DNA of 64,000 bases from Rugalucina vietnamica (Eukaryota; Mollusca; Bivalvia; Lucinida; Lucinidae), in NCBI GenBank assembly GCA_964017185.1, contig OZ024878.1:19409851-19473850 (forward strand), written 5' to 3'. Position 1 is the stretch's first letter. Each line of letters starts with the position of its first letter. Of this stretch, positions 32,396-44,989 are shown piece by piece. The notes beneath the pieces were generated by a model. The model saw only the letters and a list, made by a program, of their open reading frames with translations, did no database searches and was not told where the DNA came from. A program made the translations under genes and the position numbers.

Positions 32396-33032
32396 ATTAT
32401 AATTCTTTGCTACATTTTAAGACTAGATACACAATCATTGTGTTCTCAATGGTAACGTACAAATGGGATACCGGATAGGCACCTCTCCTGGTATTTAGAC
32501 AGTTTTAGTAGTTCCAACTACTGTGAAAGGGAAACAACTCTACAACTCATTAATCAACACTGCTGCAGGTCAGTGTGCTAAGCACTACCTGTCAGCAACA
32601 AAGTTTAAACTATTCTTATTAAGCAACTTCTAATAATATGCTCTTCATTCAATTTTGAAGAGTTGTCCCTCAACATTTAGCATAATCTTGAGCAATAAAT
32701 TCCACATCGGAATGAAAAATCTGGGGAACCATGTATAATTATCTCAACAATCGAACTTACTAAAAGCAGAAACAATGTGTGTATTTGATGACAGAAAGGA
32801 TACATACACCACCATTGATTCTCCATATCCAGTTTTGGGGTGTCACAATGTATGTAGGCTTAAGAGGCCAGAAATTAAATTCCCAACCCCCTTTCATACC
32901 AGTGAAACTTGGCCGTTTGATATAGCATACCAAAGCAAATCTATCCTTAAAATTATCATCAAATTCACTATTTCTGCTATATTGTAAGTCTCAAAAATAC
33001 AACAACAACAACAATTTGTCTCGCGTAACAAA
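32396..33032. other. Unassigned sequence
   Basis: No recognised element; contains short (CAA)n near 33000. It may belong to the FOXN 3'UTR. Confidence 0.3.
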
Positions 33033-33276
33033 TGAGCCGCCTCATGAGAAAACCAACAATCTGCTTTGGCTAAAACAAAGATGCAGATCAACTTCGCAGT
33101 AACTGCGAAGCTGATCAGCGCCTTTGTTTTCGCTACTCAGATTATCCCATAGTACAGATCCTCTTCTACTTAAATCAGAAATTTCAAGATTCTAGCTCTT
33201 TTCTGTGACTGTACAGGTCGGTTTATGTCAGACCTGGTCGGAAACCACATTCTTGGTTTTCCCATGAGGGGGCTCA
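33033..33276 (+). mobile_element. F2 foldback MITE copy
   Basis: TGAGCCGCCTCATGAGAAAA to CCCATGAGGGGGCTCA; centre CTTCGCAGTAACTGCGAAG, the third arm type. Confidence 0.85.
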
Positions 33277-33449
33277 AATATATCACATTTGTTTTGTAAA
33301 AAATCTATATGGTCCCTATATAGAAAATTTGTTATTCTACTTCAAAACTTTCTATGATAAAAATATTCATCACATGATCACATAAGTCTCTTATATATAA
33401 AATCTCTGAAGTTTCAGAAAATGGTGGAAATATTCAAATTAGTACTCAG

Positions 33450-33685
33450 CTGTTCTTAGGTTATCCAGAGACAACCAATGAAAATGAGAACAACCAATGC
33501 TGATGAAATCAATATAAAGCTGTAGGGTGCAAATACCTGTCTGGGAACAACTTACCATGGGTCAGAAAGATCTGTGTTAAGTTGTTCCCAGATAGGTATA
33601 TGTTCTCTACCATTGCTTTACTGATTTCATCTGCGTTTGTTGTTCTCAGTCATGTTGGCTGTCCCTGGATACTTAGTGTGGTTCT
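33450..33685. mobile_element. Foldback-G MITE copy, ending about 30 nt before the FOXN stop codon
   Basis: AGGTTATCCAGAGACAACCA pairs with TGGCTGTCCCTGGATAC. The inner arms GGGAACAACTTACCATGG / TTAAGTTGTTCCCAGATAGG pair. As the gene is on the minus strand this lies at the start of the FOXN 3'UTR. Confidence 0.7.
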
Positions 33686-33713
33686 TTTCTTCAGTATGTA
33701 GCATGACCAGTTA

Positions 33714-36700
33714 TCATGCTATGATGATTCTAGTCGGCGTCTGCGGGTACACAACTTTGGTGGGTGTTTGTGCGTAGGTTTTAGTCGGCGTCGTGTTGTA
33801 CATAGGACTGTTAGGTTGTACAGGACTCGCAGCAGCTGCGCAGGTGTAGGTTATGTTGCCATGGTATTGGGTTCCTAGAGACAGGTAGAAGGCAATTTAC
33901 ATGAAAAATCAGGCAATGAGGCATAACAGTATTTTAATCAATGATTATATATGTAAGTTGGTTGTTAGTTACAGCTTAAATAACCTCCCAGTCAACTAGG
34001 GTTTTGCATTAAGAGGTCACTTCCCAGCGGGCACATGACGTCAAAATGACGTCATATCAACGTCGATGCGACGTCACGACGTCGATCTAACGTCATTATG
34101 ACATCATGTGCCTGCTGGGTTGAGACCAAAATGACCGTCTCAAACCATTTTCTGGCTTCAGATGTCTTGGTCAAGTATACTACATGACCCAGGCAGGTCT
34201 CAAAACCAGCACCTTTACCAGGGTCCAACAGTTTACCGTGCTATTCTACATGTTCTATGGTTAAGTATATTAAACTTGAACGGTCAAATATGCAAAAATA
34301 TAAAATAAATTTGGTTCTGCAAACAGCAATTTTCATTATTTTAAACTTATCTTTAATTTTTTTTTTCTTATACTTTTACTTACCGACGGAATGAGCTTTA
34401 ACAGGTGACTGGAGCCCTTCTGTTTGCATCTCATCATCCCACAGACCAGTCTGAAAGTTCGATATGATATAATGAGCCACGAAACAAGAGAACCAGTCTT
34501 CAAGGTTTCCCACCAGGTCTGACACAATCGGCCAGTGCAGCTACAGAAGATGGCTCGAAGCTTGAAAGTTCTGATTTAGAAGAAGAGGGATTGTACTGTC
34601 CCTGTATCGAAAACAAAGGCACTGATCAGCTGTGCAATTACTGCACAGCTGATCTGCGTCTTTGCTTTTGCCATATGCAGATTGTTTTCTTGTAAGAAGG
34701 CTCATACATAATATTGAAAAGGAAATGTTAGAAGCTGGGTTGATTTGGGATTTTATAGAGCACCAAGAATAAAGGTCATACAGAGACGGAACCTGATTTA
34801 AAGTTTCATACCAAAGAGAGGTGGACCCCTAATTGAACCCATAGCATCAGGTTAACACGTGTTGAACATTTTAAACACCTTACACAACAAATCAGAATTA
34901 GACATTCATGATTCTGAAAAGAGCCGAAAGAAACTTCTGAACTAGACCATAAACATGCAAAGATGTGCGATTCAATATTTATTTTTGCATTAATTAACTA
35001 CATGTACTGTCAGGGCATATAGTAGGTATGTACTAATGAGTTCACCGTACCTGTAGTCCTAGCTCCGTGAGACTGGCAGGATCTAGCTTAAACTCTGGCC
35101 CCAGGGCTGCCAAGTCCTTCAGGTCGACCAGCATTGGCTCGGTGTCCGGCTCTGTCTTCACCATAACCCCCGCTTCACGCTTTATCTCCAGCTTGGGCTG
35201 ACAAATCACGTTGTTCGACTGTCTGATCACATTGCCGTGCGGTTTTACCACGTTGGTAGCCTGCCTGAGGACGTTGCCAGGCTGCCGTATCACATTGCCT
35301 GGATGTTTGATGATATTTCCAGGTTTCTTTGTTAATGGAGTGGTGGGCTCCGTCTTCAGCTGTGGTGTGGGTGGTTCTGGTTTAACAGGGGTGGGAGGCT
35401 CAGACTGAATGAGCACCGGGGACACGGGTTCGTCAATGACCGGTGGTTCTTTAGGACAGGAGGGCAGTCCTGCTTTACCCGATTCTATCAACTCCAGTTT
35501 CTCTGAAATGTTCAAAAGAAAATCATTTTGCCATGATAATGCATGTACATGTAGTATTAAATAATTACAGTATGTAACAATACAATTACAAAAGATATTC
35601 ATTTAGGGAATTTAATAAATAAACATTTGCTGAGAATATCACTTGTTTCAAAGTTATTTTGTTGGTTAATTTTGTGGACTCAGACAGGACTCAAGATTAC
35701 TTATTTGCCAAAGCTGACATTACGTGATAATGCACCAGTCATTTGTAACCACTGCCCATCCACCTACGGGGAAGGGTGGGGGATAGCCGGGCTAAAGTGT
35801 GGGGCAATTACTTTTTGAGTGTCCCCGCAGTGCAGGGGAAATGCCGGACTATTGCCATTAGGATCCTTACCCCAGGGAGATTTTCTGTTGGGAAGGGCAG
35901 GGCAAAGAGCAGAGTTTTTACCTCCAGTTTGTCCCCTGGGGGTGGGGCTTATACCAGGGCATTGAAAACTGAAAAGTCATAATCCCCGCCCTTCCCCGTA
36001 GGTGGGGGAGCAGTGGTTACAAATGACTGGTGCATAAGTTGACATTACTACCGCAGTCTACAGGCTCGAAAATTTTAAATTGTCTTAATGTCCTATCCAC
36101 AATTTTTCAGTCATGTCAAGACAATGCTACTGCTTCCTGACATCAACCAATCGATACAAATAGTCACATTATGTGACATACTATGAAGGCTTGAACTAGA
36201 CAAGCCATGATTTATGACTACAACTACATTATAATATTTCAACTCAACATCCTAACTAACCAGGATTTGCCATACTGTGCTTGACAGACTCTGGGTCCTT
36301 TTTCCTCCATTTTACAATCTCCTCTTCCATCTTAAGGACCTTGGCGGGGTTTAAGGCCCACAGGCAGCCCTTTCTGGTGTGGGCTCCCACCGGTTTGGCA
36401 CTCTCAACTTTAGCAAAGCACTTGTTTAGGGACAGGTTATGTCGGACAGAATTCTGAAAACATGAAAAGGGCGATCAATGAGTGATATTAATGCAGGATA
36501 CACTGTACATTTGATATTATAAAATATAGTACAACCTAATTGTAACACTATCTTTGGGATCCATAGAAGCAGACTGTGTTATTAAGTGAAACCATGTTAT
36601 AATGAGGTTACACACTATAGACATAGTATTTGTAAAAGGCCCTTTGTAAAATAAACAGTTTGATGGCCATGACATGGTCATGTTATACTGAAAACCGCAT

Positions 36701-39700
36701 CATAAAGAGGCATGTTATAATGAGGTTGAAGTAGGTACTGGAAGTGGGGGGGGGGGGTGATTTGACTCAAAGCTGTTACTTATAATCACACTCATTTGAC
36801 TGTACAATACATTTCAAAATTCCTTTGCATCACATCCCATTGTAATTTATATGAGAAAAGGTCTTTGTTCTCTTTATCTTTGATATTGATCCAAGGTAAA
36901 CAGATGGTGCAAAGTCAATAAAATCTTAAGATAATAGCAAAAGGTTGTAAAATTTTGCTTTCTCTTTGCCATAAATGTGGCCAGGTCATAGTATGGTGAG
37001 TTGTCAATTTATTAATTTCTTAATTAAAGGAATTCCTAATGGTATATCATTTATTTTTATACAATGCGAATGTTTTTTTGTTTTTGTTTTTTTTTTTTTC
37101 TTCCTTTGATACAGATTCTTACACTATTAACTTACAGGCAAACAAGTCTGGTATTTTAAGGTCATGTGACTACCTACAGCCAATCAGGTAACCTAGATTT
37201 ACAACTCAATTTACTACGGAGAAAATCAATAATGAATTCAATCATCGGGGCACCTTAGGGGAAACTGACTAAAAATCAATGAATGGATAAGATTCGATTT
37301 ACAGGTGATAAAATGACAGGTGTTTATTGAAAGGGTATCTTGCATTTCCTGAGAAAATGTCTTTATTGAATAGCTTCAACAAAAAGAGCCTAGAGGTTGC
37401 AATTATTATTAGCCAAAAAAAAATGGCCAATCATAACTTAGGTGGCAAACCATAATTTGTGCTGTTTTGTCCAGTCACTTTCATTTACTACTACTCATTT
37501 TTTTTTTTTTTTTTTTCATTATAATTATTGCAATCAAGTGCAATTACACTCCTACATCTATCGCCAGTTTTCAGAGTTTTTTGCTGTTTTTTCTAATCTT
37601 TAAGGCTGTCACAATAAATTCTTATGCTTTACGAAAACCAGATAAAGTGCTTGACTCTAGCCACCTGTTTGTTTCAAGAATTAGATGAAATACGACATTA
37701 ACATCTAATTTACTCTTTGTTTCAATATTATAGACAATGGATACAGTGTCTGATCAGACTAAATGAAACACTGATCTGAGTCTATAAGATATTAAGGTGG
37801 CATTTTTTTCCATATGACTTTCAGTTCACATGCATGTGCAAACTTTCTGCATTTTCACCAAACTATTTTAGGTACCCACATGTTGAGTACCCACAATTAT
37901 CTAGCACACTGAGTGCTTTAATTTATGAATACACATTGTACATACAAATAACTTGAACACCAACGATTCCATGAGAAATCCAAGACCACACAGTTTATAC
38001 GAACAGTTTCAGTCTTGACTCATAATTTTATGACACAGCTTATTCTGAATACCCACAATTTTGTGTGATTGAATTTCGTGAACATTCTTATAGTGAAGAC
38101 CAGCATAATTTGCCCATGCTTTTTGTAACAAGACAATATAGTTCTAACATTTTCAATACCCCAAAATATTTATATGCACTTTTGAATACCCACTTATTTT
38201 GAATACACTCATGACTCATAAACATTTCGAGTGCCACAACTTTATGTAATAACATAATTACTAAAATATCAATATCTTCTAATTGCCACCAATTTTGAGT
38301 GCCAACAAAATTTGATCATCCACACTTATGAATACCCACATATTTTGAGTACCAAAAAAGTTGAAGACCACAGGCTGCCCAAAAATTTGAGAAAAAAGTA
38401 TAAGAAGTTTCAAGAATTTTATAAGTGCTTCCAAATTTTATATACCCATGATTGTGAGTAACCATATAAATTAGTACCCACAGGCTCGAAATATGACATT
38501 CATGATTTCTTACACAAAATGGTCCAAGAGAAATGAAAAATATCTGAAACCTGTAGAAATCTGATATCGTACATCTGGAGACTGTTGCTCTTGTTATTTT
38601 CACAGTTTATTACTGATAATGATGATAAAAGCTGAAAGCCACAAGATATTTTCTGAGATTTATTGCCCAATTGTGCCAGCTCCATTGGAGCTTTTTTCTG
38701 GCGATGGATGTAGGAGTGATTAATAAATGTAAGTAAAAATAAAAATAAAAACAAAAACATTTAATTTAACTGAAATCACTTTACAATGTTGTGTATCCGA
38801 TCTTGTGTCAAACAGTCCCATCTGGCACATTAGTTTGAGCAAGACATTTATAATAATATAACTCCGGTCTGAGTTAGGGCTTTATCATTTTATGTCCACT
38901 GTCAATTTAAGATGACCTAAGCCCATGACGCACTGCTCATGGGCAAGCCTCCCTGCGGCAGGTTACCGGTACTTAGTGCACATTCCATTCATCACTGACA
39001 GGAAGAGGAACAATGGTTGCATGACCAAAATTTAATCTTCGTGATAGATTAAATGGTGCTAGATATATGGATTTATAGCTGGTCCACTTTGATTGTTACT
39101 TCTCTAACATGTTAAAGATCGAGCTGTCACGACCATCAAACCTGAATTCCTTAAATTGTTAACTTGTACACTGGCATTCTTTAACAAATGGCTTACCTTC
39201 CATCCATCTGGAGCTGTCTTGAAATATGGGAAATTCTCTCTGGAAAAATACACAAAACATATGCTTGAAAACAGTATAGTTAATTCACAGAAACACAGAT
39301 TTACAACCAAACATCAAAATGCATAGTTTCAAACAATCTTTTTCTTCTGTTTTTTCAAAACTAAAGCACAGAACTTTGCAAGCACTTAATCCATCATCCT
39401 AAGACCCCCAAACCAAATTGACATTTCATTCAAATCACAACTCTCCCCAATGTTAATGAAGTTCTGCAATGAAAGTCGGTTAGTTTGCCTTGTCAATATA
39501 ACCTTGGCCTAGTTTCAATGTTGGTAAACAACAGGCTATTTTTAGATCATTGATTGTCTCACTGACTTAATTGCTGACTTACAAGTCAAGAACAGCAAGG
39601 TCATTTTGTACATGTAGATGATAAAATGCCTAAATGGGACTAAAAATACACTAGTTGTAAGTATATGAGATGCATATGATCACAACAAAACCTGTCTTAC

Positions 39701-42201
39701 TGTGACAGGCCCTGGATCAGGTCTGACACAACTCTGGACTTGGAGCAAATAGATAAAAATTTGTTTGTGTTGAGATTTAATGTCCCAGTCAACAATTTTT
39801 CAGTTCAGTCAGGATGAAGACAGCACTTCGTGGGTATAACCAGTACTCTGGGTCATCAATGTGTCTTATGCACCAGTAATTTGTAACCACTTCTCCCCCA
39901 CCTACGGGGAAGGGCCGGGATTATGACTTTTCAGCTTTCAGCTATAAGCCCCATCCCCGGGGGCAAACTGGAGGTCAACACTTTGCTCTTTGTCCCGCCC
40001 TTAGCAATGGAAAATCATTAATCTCCCTGGGGTAAGGATCCTAATGTCAAAACCCTGCCATTTCCCTGCACTGAGAGGATATTTGAAAAGTAATTGCCCT
40101 GCACTTTAGCCTGGCTATCCTCCACCCTTCCCTGTAGCGGGAGAGGGGGGGGGGGGTGCAGTGGTTACAAATGACTAGTGCATAACATTTGTTGTAGCTG
40201 ATACAAAGCATTTTTGTAAATGGTGCATGCAAGGTATATATACACATCTATATTTTTTGCACAGATGTTTATCTAAGTGTCTTTTGTATTATAAGATTTC
40301 AAATGCATACATAAATTTTATACAGTACAACCAGCAAATGTTTTACTACAAGGGCATTGTCCTCAGACAAGGTGGCCTGTTTTGTTTGTGTCTGACTCTG
40401 AATGACCACAACTGGCAGTGTGCCAACTGGGGTAGTGTTTACAAGATATTTTTAGCCTGGAGGAAATTCCAGACTAGAGGCACATGTTCAGGTAAACAAA
40501 TTAATCCATTGTTAATGGGTCATACAAAGTGACACTAGAAAGGTGTGATCAATTGGAATTCTGTAGCTTTGATCTAACAATTGCTAAATAAATGTTTTGA
40601 CAAAATTTGTTGATTCATCTAAATAGAAGTTGAGTATTACTCAAGGAAACTGTTTTGCCTGGCAGAAATCACACAAGATTTATGTTCATACATCATGAAA
40701 ATGAGTTTGTTTTGACCAATGGTCAAAATTAGCAATACACACACCATACTTAGGAGCAAGTACATGTACAAGTACTTGCAACACATGTAAACTTAGCTAT
40801 TCAGTCATGCTTCATAGCATACCTTTGACCACCCACCCTTGATGAGATAATTAGATTATGACAGGTGTCAGTTGTAATTACATCATCCTGCTGTGATTGA
40901 CAGGCGAGATAATAACACTGATCTGATCATTAGGGGCAATATAAGTGATGAACTGTAAAATAAGGATGTTATTTATGGTTCAAGGAAGCTTTTATCACTC
41001 TATAAATTCATTGTAAGAATACAATATAATAATTCAATTCATTGAATTGACATTTATCTGTCTTCTAAGTAATGCTAAGGGAAACTTGAAAAATTGGTGA
41101 CAGACACAAACCATGTATTTCACAAATCTAAAATTTATTTATCTATTCATGCACTCATCATTTGAAACCACAACACCCCCAGTCCCTGCCTGGATGGTAG
41201 ACAGGTATAGACTTTATGATTTTTTGTCAATTTATAAATCCCAATAGAACAGCCCTTGTCCACTGCCTCCTTTGCCTAGGCTATATTAAGCAAGGCACAG
41301 GAGCACCTCTGTGGCAGTATGTTTGTGCTCATCTCCAAAACAGTATACCCCTAGCCCTTGGGGATCTTGGTTTCAAATGACTTGCATTACTGCCACCCAA
41401 TACTTACGTCATAAATGTATAAATTTCACTGACAGGTAAGTTCCCGGTTTTACTGTTTTTCAGCGCCATCGCTATCAAACAACTATAGGAATAAATAGGT
41501 TTAGGGTAACATTTTTCAGTCTTTTTCGGCTGTATGAGTTTGTTATTATTGTTTATAATATGTACACCACTATATCCATTTCGTAAATGCTCTACTAACA
41601 CAGGAGAATTTTGTGATAAAGTTGTTGATTTTTGAATTTGCTGAACTTGCTGCTGGCACAATGTCACAGGCTGAACGGTGTACCCGATTTGGGTATTATT
41701 CAAACTGTCAGTACCCACATTTTGTACTGTTACATATTGAATGTTTGGGTTTTGCGTTGGCGTAAGAATGGCATCCTGTCCATTTATCTTAATGTTAATT
41801 GGCACCCCATTTCGGACGTTTAAATTTTGATTCACATTCGGAGTGTTTTGTTGTTGTGACGATATCACAGGAAGAACACTTTGTGGATTCACCAATAGAT
41901 TAGGGTTCTTGTTTTCCAAAACATTTTCGTTGGAAGCATCAATCAAACTCTGTGGAACCTTTGATACCTCATTCCAGCTCTGGAAATGTTGTAACCATGT
42001 TGTGACATCTTTACTGTTTTCGTCAAAGTCTAATGGCAAATCATCTTGCGATAAATCATTGTTCAGAACAAATTCATTGAGCTTTTCAGAGTTGAAGTTT
42101 TCCAAGTCTAGAAGCTGTGAATTAATGTCATTTTCAATCATGTCCAGAAAGTTTGACGGAACCTGGTCCAGGTCGCTCGGAAGGAAATCCATTGTTGTCA
42201 T
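33714..42201 (-). CDS. FOXN4: FOXN1/4-type forkhead transcription factor, complete coding sequence (6 coding exons)
   Basis: Coding exons on the minus strand are 42201-41408, 39239-39197, 36453-36261, 35502-35051, 34450-34384 and 33874-33714 (TGA at 33716-33714). All have AG/GT borders and consistent phases, and sum to 1710 nt (569 residues). The ATG at 42201 lies about 20 nt after an acceptor at 42222, so a 5' noncoding exon is expected upstream. The forkhead domain spans exons 1-3: [50 protein letters not shown] (recognition helix) and [19 protein letters not shown]. This is the FOXN1/FOXN4 signature; I cannot separate the two by eye, and a single FOXN1/4 gene is likely in a mollusc. The N-terminal 240 residues are Gln/Asn-rich and acidic; exon 4 is Pro/Thr-rich. 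The family binds DNA in the nucleus. Confidence 0.92.
34023..34119. mobile_element. Palindromic MITE with TGACGTCA (CRE) motifs, copy 1
   Basis: CCCAGCGGGCACATGACGTC at the left and inverted ATCATGTGCCTGCTGGG at the right. ACGTC/GACGT words fill the interior. It lies in the intron between FOXN exons 5 and 6. Confidence 0.75.
34473..34704 (+). mobile_element. F2 foldback MITE copy 22 nt before a FOXN splice acceptor
   Basis: It runs from TGAGCCACGAAACAAGAG to AGAAGGCTCA; centre CTGTGCAATTACTGCACAG. FOXN exon 5 (minus strand) begins at 34450, 22 nt past this element's edge. Confidence 0.8.
34705..35050. other. FOXN intron, unassigned
   Basis: No repeat recognised. Confidence 0.3.
35051..35502 (-). 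CDS. FOXN4: FOXN exon 4: Pro-rich tail with degenerate PGNVIRQ repeats and four SUMO-type sites
   Basis: Exon 4 starts with EKLELIES, the FOXN4-like NPE(E)L continuation. It then has an EPPTP/PEPPTP-rich segment and about six copies of a 7-8-residue motif ([42 protein letters not shown]). Four psi-K-x-E tetrapeptides are visible: VKPE, LKTE, IKRE and VKTE. It ends in an acidic patch, [27 protein letters not shown]. Confidence 0.85.
35730..36035. mobile_element. GC-rich MITE with about 45-bp TIRs in a FOXN intron, copy 1
   Basis: ATGCACCAGTCATTTGTAAC with CCACTGCCC... at the left is mirrored by GCAGTGGTTACAAATGACTGG at the right. The interior is GC-rich (CTACGGGGAAGGGTGGGG). Confidence 0.8.
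36540..36740. repeat. MITE-like repeat, TATAATGAGG class, in a FOXN intron
   Basis: ACCATGTTATAATGAGGTTA and GCATGTTATAATGAGGTT, with TCTTTGGGATCCATAGAAG, match 15180-15385 in changed order. A G run lies near 36746. Confidence 0.45.
36741..37860. other. FOXN intron 2, AT-rich, poly-T and poly-A runs
   Basis: Contains T runs near 37075-37100 and 37498-37516. No exon or repeat family recognised. Confidence 0.3.
37870..38490. repeat. Degenerate tandem-like array with ACCCACA and TTTTGAGTACC words
   Basis: GAATACCCAC, TTTTGAGTGCC and TTGAGTACCC recur at irregular spacing of about 25-60 nt through FOXN intron 2. It may be an old minisatellite. Confidence 0.45.
38491..39190. other. FOXN intron, unassigned
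   Basis: Nothing recognised. Confidence 0.3.
39240..39866. other. FOXN intron 1, unassigned
   Basis: AT-rich; a SINE-like 3' piece (CCCAGTCAACAATTTTTCAG) lies near 39783-39835. Confidence 0.3.
39867..40184. mobile_element. GC-rich MITE in a FOXN intron, copy 2
   Basis: ATGCACCAGTAATTTGTAAC at the left and GTGCAGTGGTTACAAATGAC at the right. Same family as 35730-36035, in the reverse internal order. A run of 12 G lies near 40146-40156. Confidence 0.8.
40185..41400. other. FOXN intron 1, unassigned
   Basis: I saw no exon or repeat family; short ORFs here have no support. Confidence 0.3.
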
Positions 42202-42222
42202 CTTGCTCAAAGTTCAAGACCC

Positions 42223-43290
42223 TGAAAATTAAAATGACAAGTTAAATTTGACCTCAAACTAAGCTATTTAGTCAGACGTATACCTGATTGTTTATCATTT
42301 AGAAATGAACCAATGCCATTGGGTATGTATGTCGGCCAAACCGTTTGTACAGAATTCCTCTTTGACATGGTCATTTTCTCTATGATACGAACTGCTGGGG
42401 GTTATTGGCATAATTGGGTACGATACTTTCATTTTGACGCCAATGACGGCTGGCTTGTCAGATTTTGCTATTCTGTGCTTCTTGGACACCAAATGAAAAT
42501 TATGACAGTTCATTACGGCTGGAATACCCGTCTTTGACGCAACAAGTGATTTTTGGAAAGTTCTTCAATGCACTTGAATTGCCTTGGCATAAATTTTGTC
42601 ATGCATGAAATCCACCTGAAATTCTTTTGTGACACTGACAGCATCTTCTCATTGCAATAATATTCGCCGTACTGCTTCTTTCGAAATGATCAGCTCACAA
42701 AGTCACAAATAAAGCATTTAAATGCAATCTTCAACTCAACATTTTCAAGTTTCATTTTCCATAGGCGGCCATGTTTAGCATGCTCAAAAATTTGGTCGCA
42801 TTCAAATGAGGAAAATTTTACCTACCGAGGCGAGACAGCATGTGACAGTCAAATTTCGTTGAATATCATCATCATTCCTGTTGATTCATAGCATATTCCA
42901 GTGAAGATACTTTGCTTAATAGATTTCTCGAAAAATATTTTTGAAATTACCACGAAAACTCATGTAAATATCAACGGAAGTTCGAAAAATCGTAGTATTT
43001 TCCGTAGTAAATCGGCTGGCCGACCACAAAACAAAGAAACGTAATACTGTTCAAAATTGGTTGAGTTGATTGGTCGATATTTTAATTGCTTAATTTTGAT
43101 TGGTTGCTCTATGGTTACGCTGTCAAAGCATGTTCCATTTATGGAAAGTCGGCCATTTTGGGCGGAGCTTAAGAACAGGTGCTCGTTACATGGCTCTGAT
43201 TTTGACTTTTGTACATCAAATTTTGGAAAAGATGCAAAGTGTTTTCTTCTGAATTTTATTTTGTTCCATCCATAAATATCTGAGATGCAT
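42223..43290 (-). promoter_or_regulatory. Presumed 5' region of FOXN with several CCAAT-type motifs
   Basis: An acceptor (TTTTCAG) at 42223 implies a 5' noncoding exon to the right. A donor-like CGG/TAGGTAAAATT occurs near 42820 on the minus strand. ATTGGTT/GATTGGTC/GATTGGTTGC (inverted CCAAT) occur at 43049-43105 and a GGGCGG at 43160. This is weak evidence; the start site is not determined. Confidence 0.25.
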
Positions 43291-43639
43291 GCTACCATTT
43301 CATATTTATGGAAAATGTCATTTCAACAAATATAAACACGATTTTCGTCATTCTTCGTTACAAATCGTCGACATCGGAAATTAGCACAACGAATGTACAA
43401 GAGAGGCCCCATGTGGGGAAATCGAGAAATAGAATAGAATAGAACAAAACCGCTTTTTCAGTGGGCTAATACCTGAAGAGGGTCGTCCCAGCCGAAATGC
43501 CAACACGCATTAATATCTTACTAAAATGCATATTTCTGTGGAGTCAATAGTTAGCCCATTCGTGTGAGACAAACAAAATTAATGTTTATAATATAAAATA
43601 AATTGTATAAAATGTCAAGGGACTAGATTTTTATTACTA

Positions 43640-43735
43640 TTTAGATCTATATACTATCTTTCTATCTTCATATACTGCCATACGCCCTCACGGACATTCT
43701 AGGCAGATGCGCTGTCGAAAAGAATACGACTGGAA
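43640..43735 (-). mobile_element. 3' end of the same LINE family as 52870-55026, dead-on-arrival copy
   Basis: On the minus strand, CTGCCTAGAATGTCCGTGAG followed by GGCGTATGGCAGTATA matches the LINE 3' end at 54760-54795, followed by an imperfect AGATA tail. Confidence 0.7.
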
Positions 43736-44985
43736 ATTAAAGAAAAGACAGGTTAAAAACATTCAGCAAGACGGATAAAAGATGATAGGTTAAAATAGTT
43801 CAGACGAGTCAAAAAATCAGGAATACTTTGGACATGATACGACAAGGTGCCTACTAAATTGGTGTGATATATTGCCATTGTGGTCACCGAATCCTGACCA
43901 CAAATGCCTTTTAACGAAAAAAGTCAAGTCCGCGTCGTAAATACCGGTTTCGGGAGAAAGGGCCCGGCTCCGATTCCCAGTTTACAAGCAGTTCACCAAT
44001 CTGTCCGTTGGCTAGAGCTTGCCAAGTGAATTTGCATGGTGCTCACCTGCAGCCCATATTTGCTCCGATGGTGAGGATGAACACATGTAATCTTCTAATG
44101 CAATGCTTCTCACAAACTTTTAACGGTCACATGCATCCAGTGCACCTTCTCGACATATTTATGTGGAACACTGGTGTCAAAGCATTACCGTCCTGTCTTC
44201 GCATACTTCCATTTATATTTCTATTCCACTGACCGGCGATCTCACTACGCTTGCTGTAGGCATAAAGCGCTATGAATCATAGAAGGATAGGTGGTCGTAT
44301 TTTTGAGCCTCATGGGTAGATTTTGCCATTGCTCTTTTCACTTACTCAGTATGTGCAGGTAGGCAATGGTCAGGAAAAATGAGCGCAGCAGTAACGTGGT
44401 CGTAGAGGAACGGCGATGACAACGTAACAAGGGTGTCAATGTATTTGACCGCGATCCCAGTATGATTCTTCTGCGTTCTTCAAGCGACCCAGCGTCTACG
44501 CTTCTGCCGGCTACGCTTTTTTCCACGTCTGTGATTCTTCTGGCTCTCTGCTGTGCTCCTCGTCTTTTGTTTTATAATACAAAGTTGATGCTAGCGGGGT
44601 GGCAACCTCACTGGGAAAGAGCGTGCCATTATAACTCTTCGTGCGTTATGTTAAAACTTTGGTTATGTAGATCATCTACCACCCTTTCAGGCTTTTCCAC
44701 CAGAACCCGAGTTTATACAACTTTTTTCATGCTAGACGCAGATACGACTAAAAATTATCCTGCTCATAAATTAACAGGACTGATAAATCACTGGCTTTTG
44801 TCATATAAAGCTCAAGTTTCAATATATTTGGGCTATTTCGTCATTTATGAGCAGTTTAAAGTTTAGTCTCAGCTGAGTTCTCAGCTGAGTTCAGCATGAA
44901 AAAAGTTGGCGGCTAACCTCGGGCCCTGGTCTCTTGTTTGGGATTTTAGTTTTGATTGTATCCATTCCTGGACCTTCTACATTAC
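43736..44985. other. Unassigned intergenic sequence with a 134-codon ORF of no known family
   Basis: The plus ORF at 44462-44866 (MILLRSSSDPASTLL...) and others have no recognisable domain or splice signals. A short CAGCTGAGTT duplication lies at 44868-44893. Confidence 0.3.
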
Positions 44986-44989
44986 GAAC

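Noticed and set aside
42208..42210. A start for FOXN upstream of the ATG at 42201
   Set aside because: The codon there is TTG; ATG at 42201 is the first in frame after the acceptor, with another ATG at 42192 as a possible alternative.
44462..44866. 134-codon ORF as a gene
   Set aside because: No domain, no splice context and no codon pattern distinguishing it; kept only as an unassigned region.
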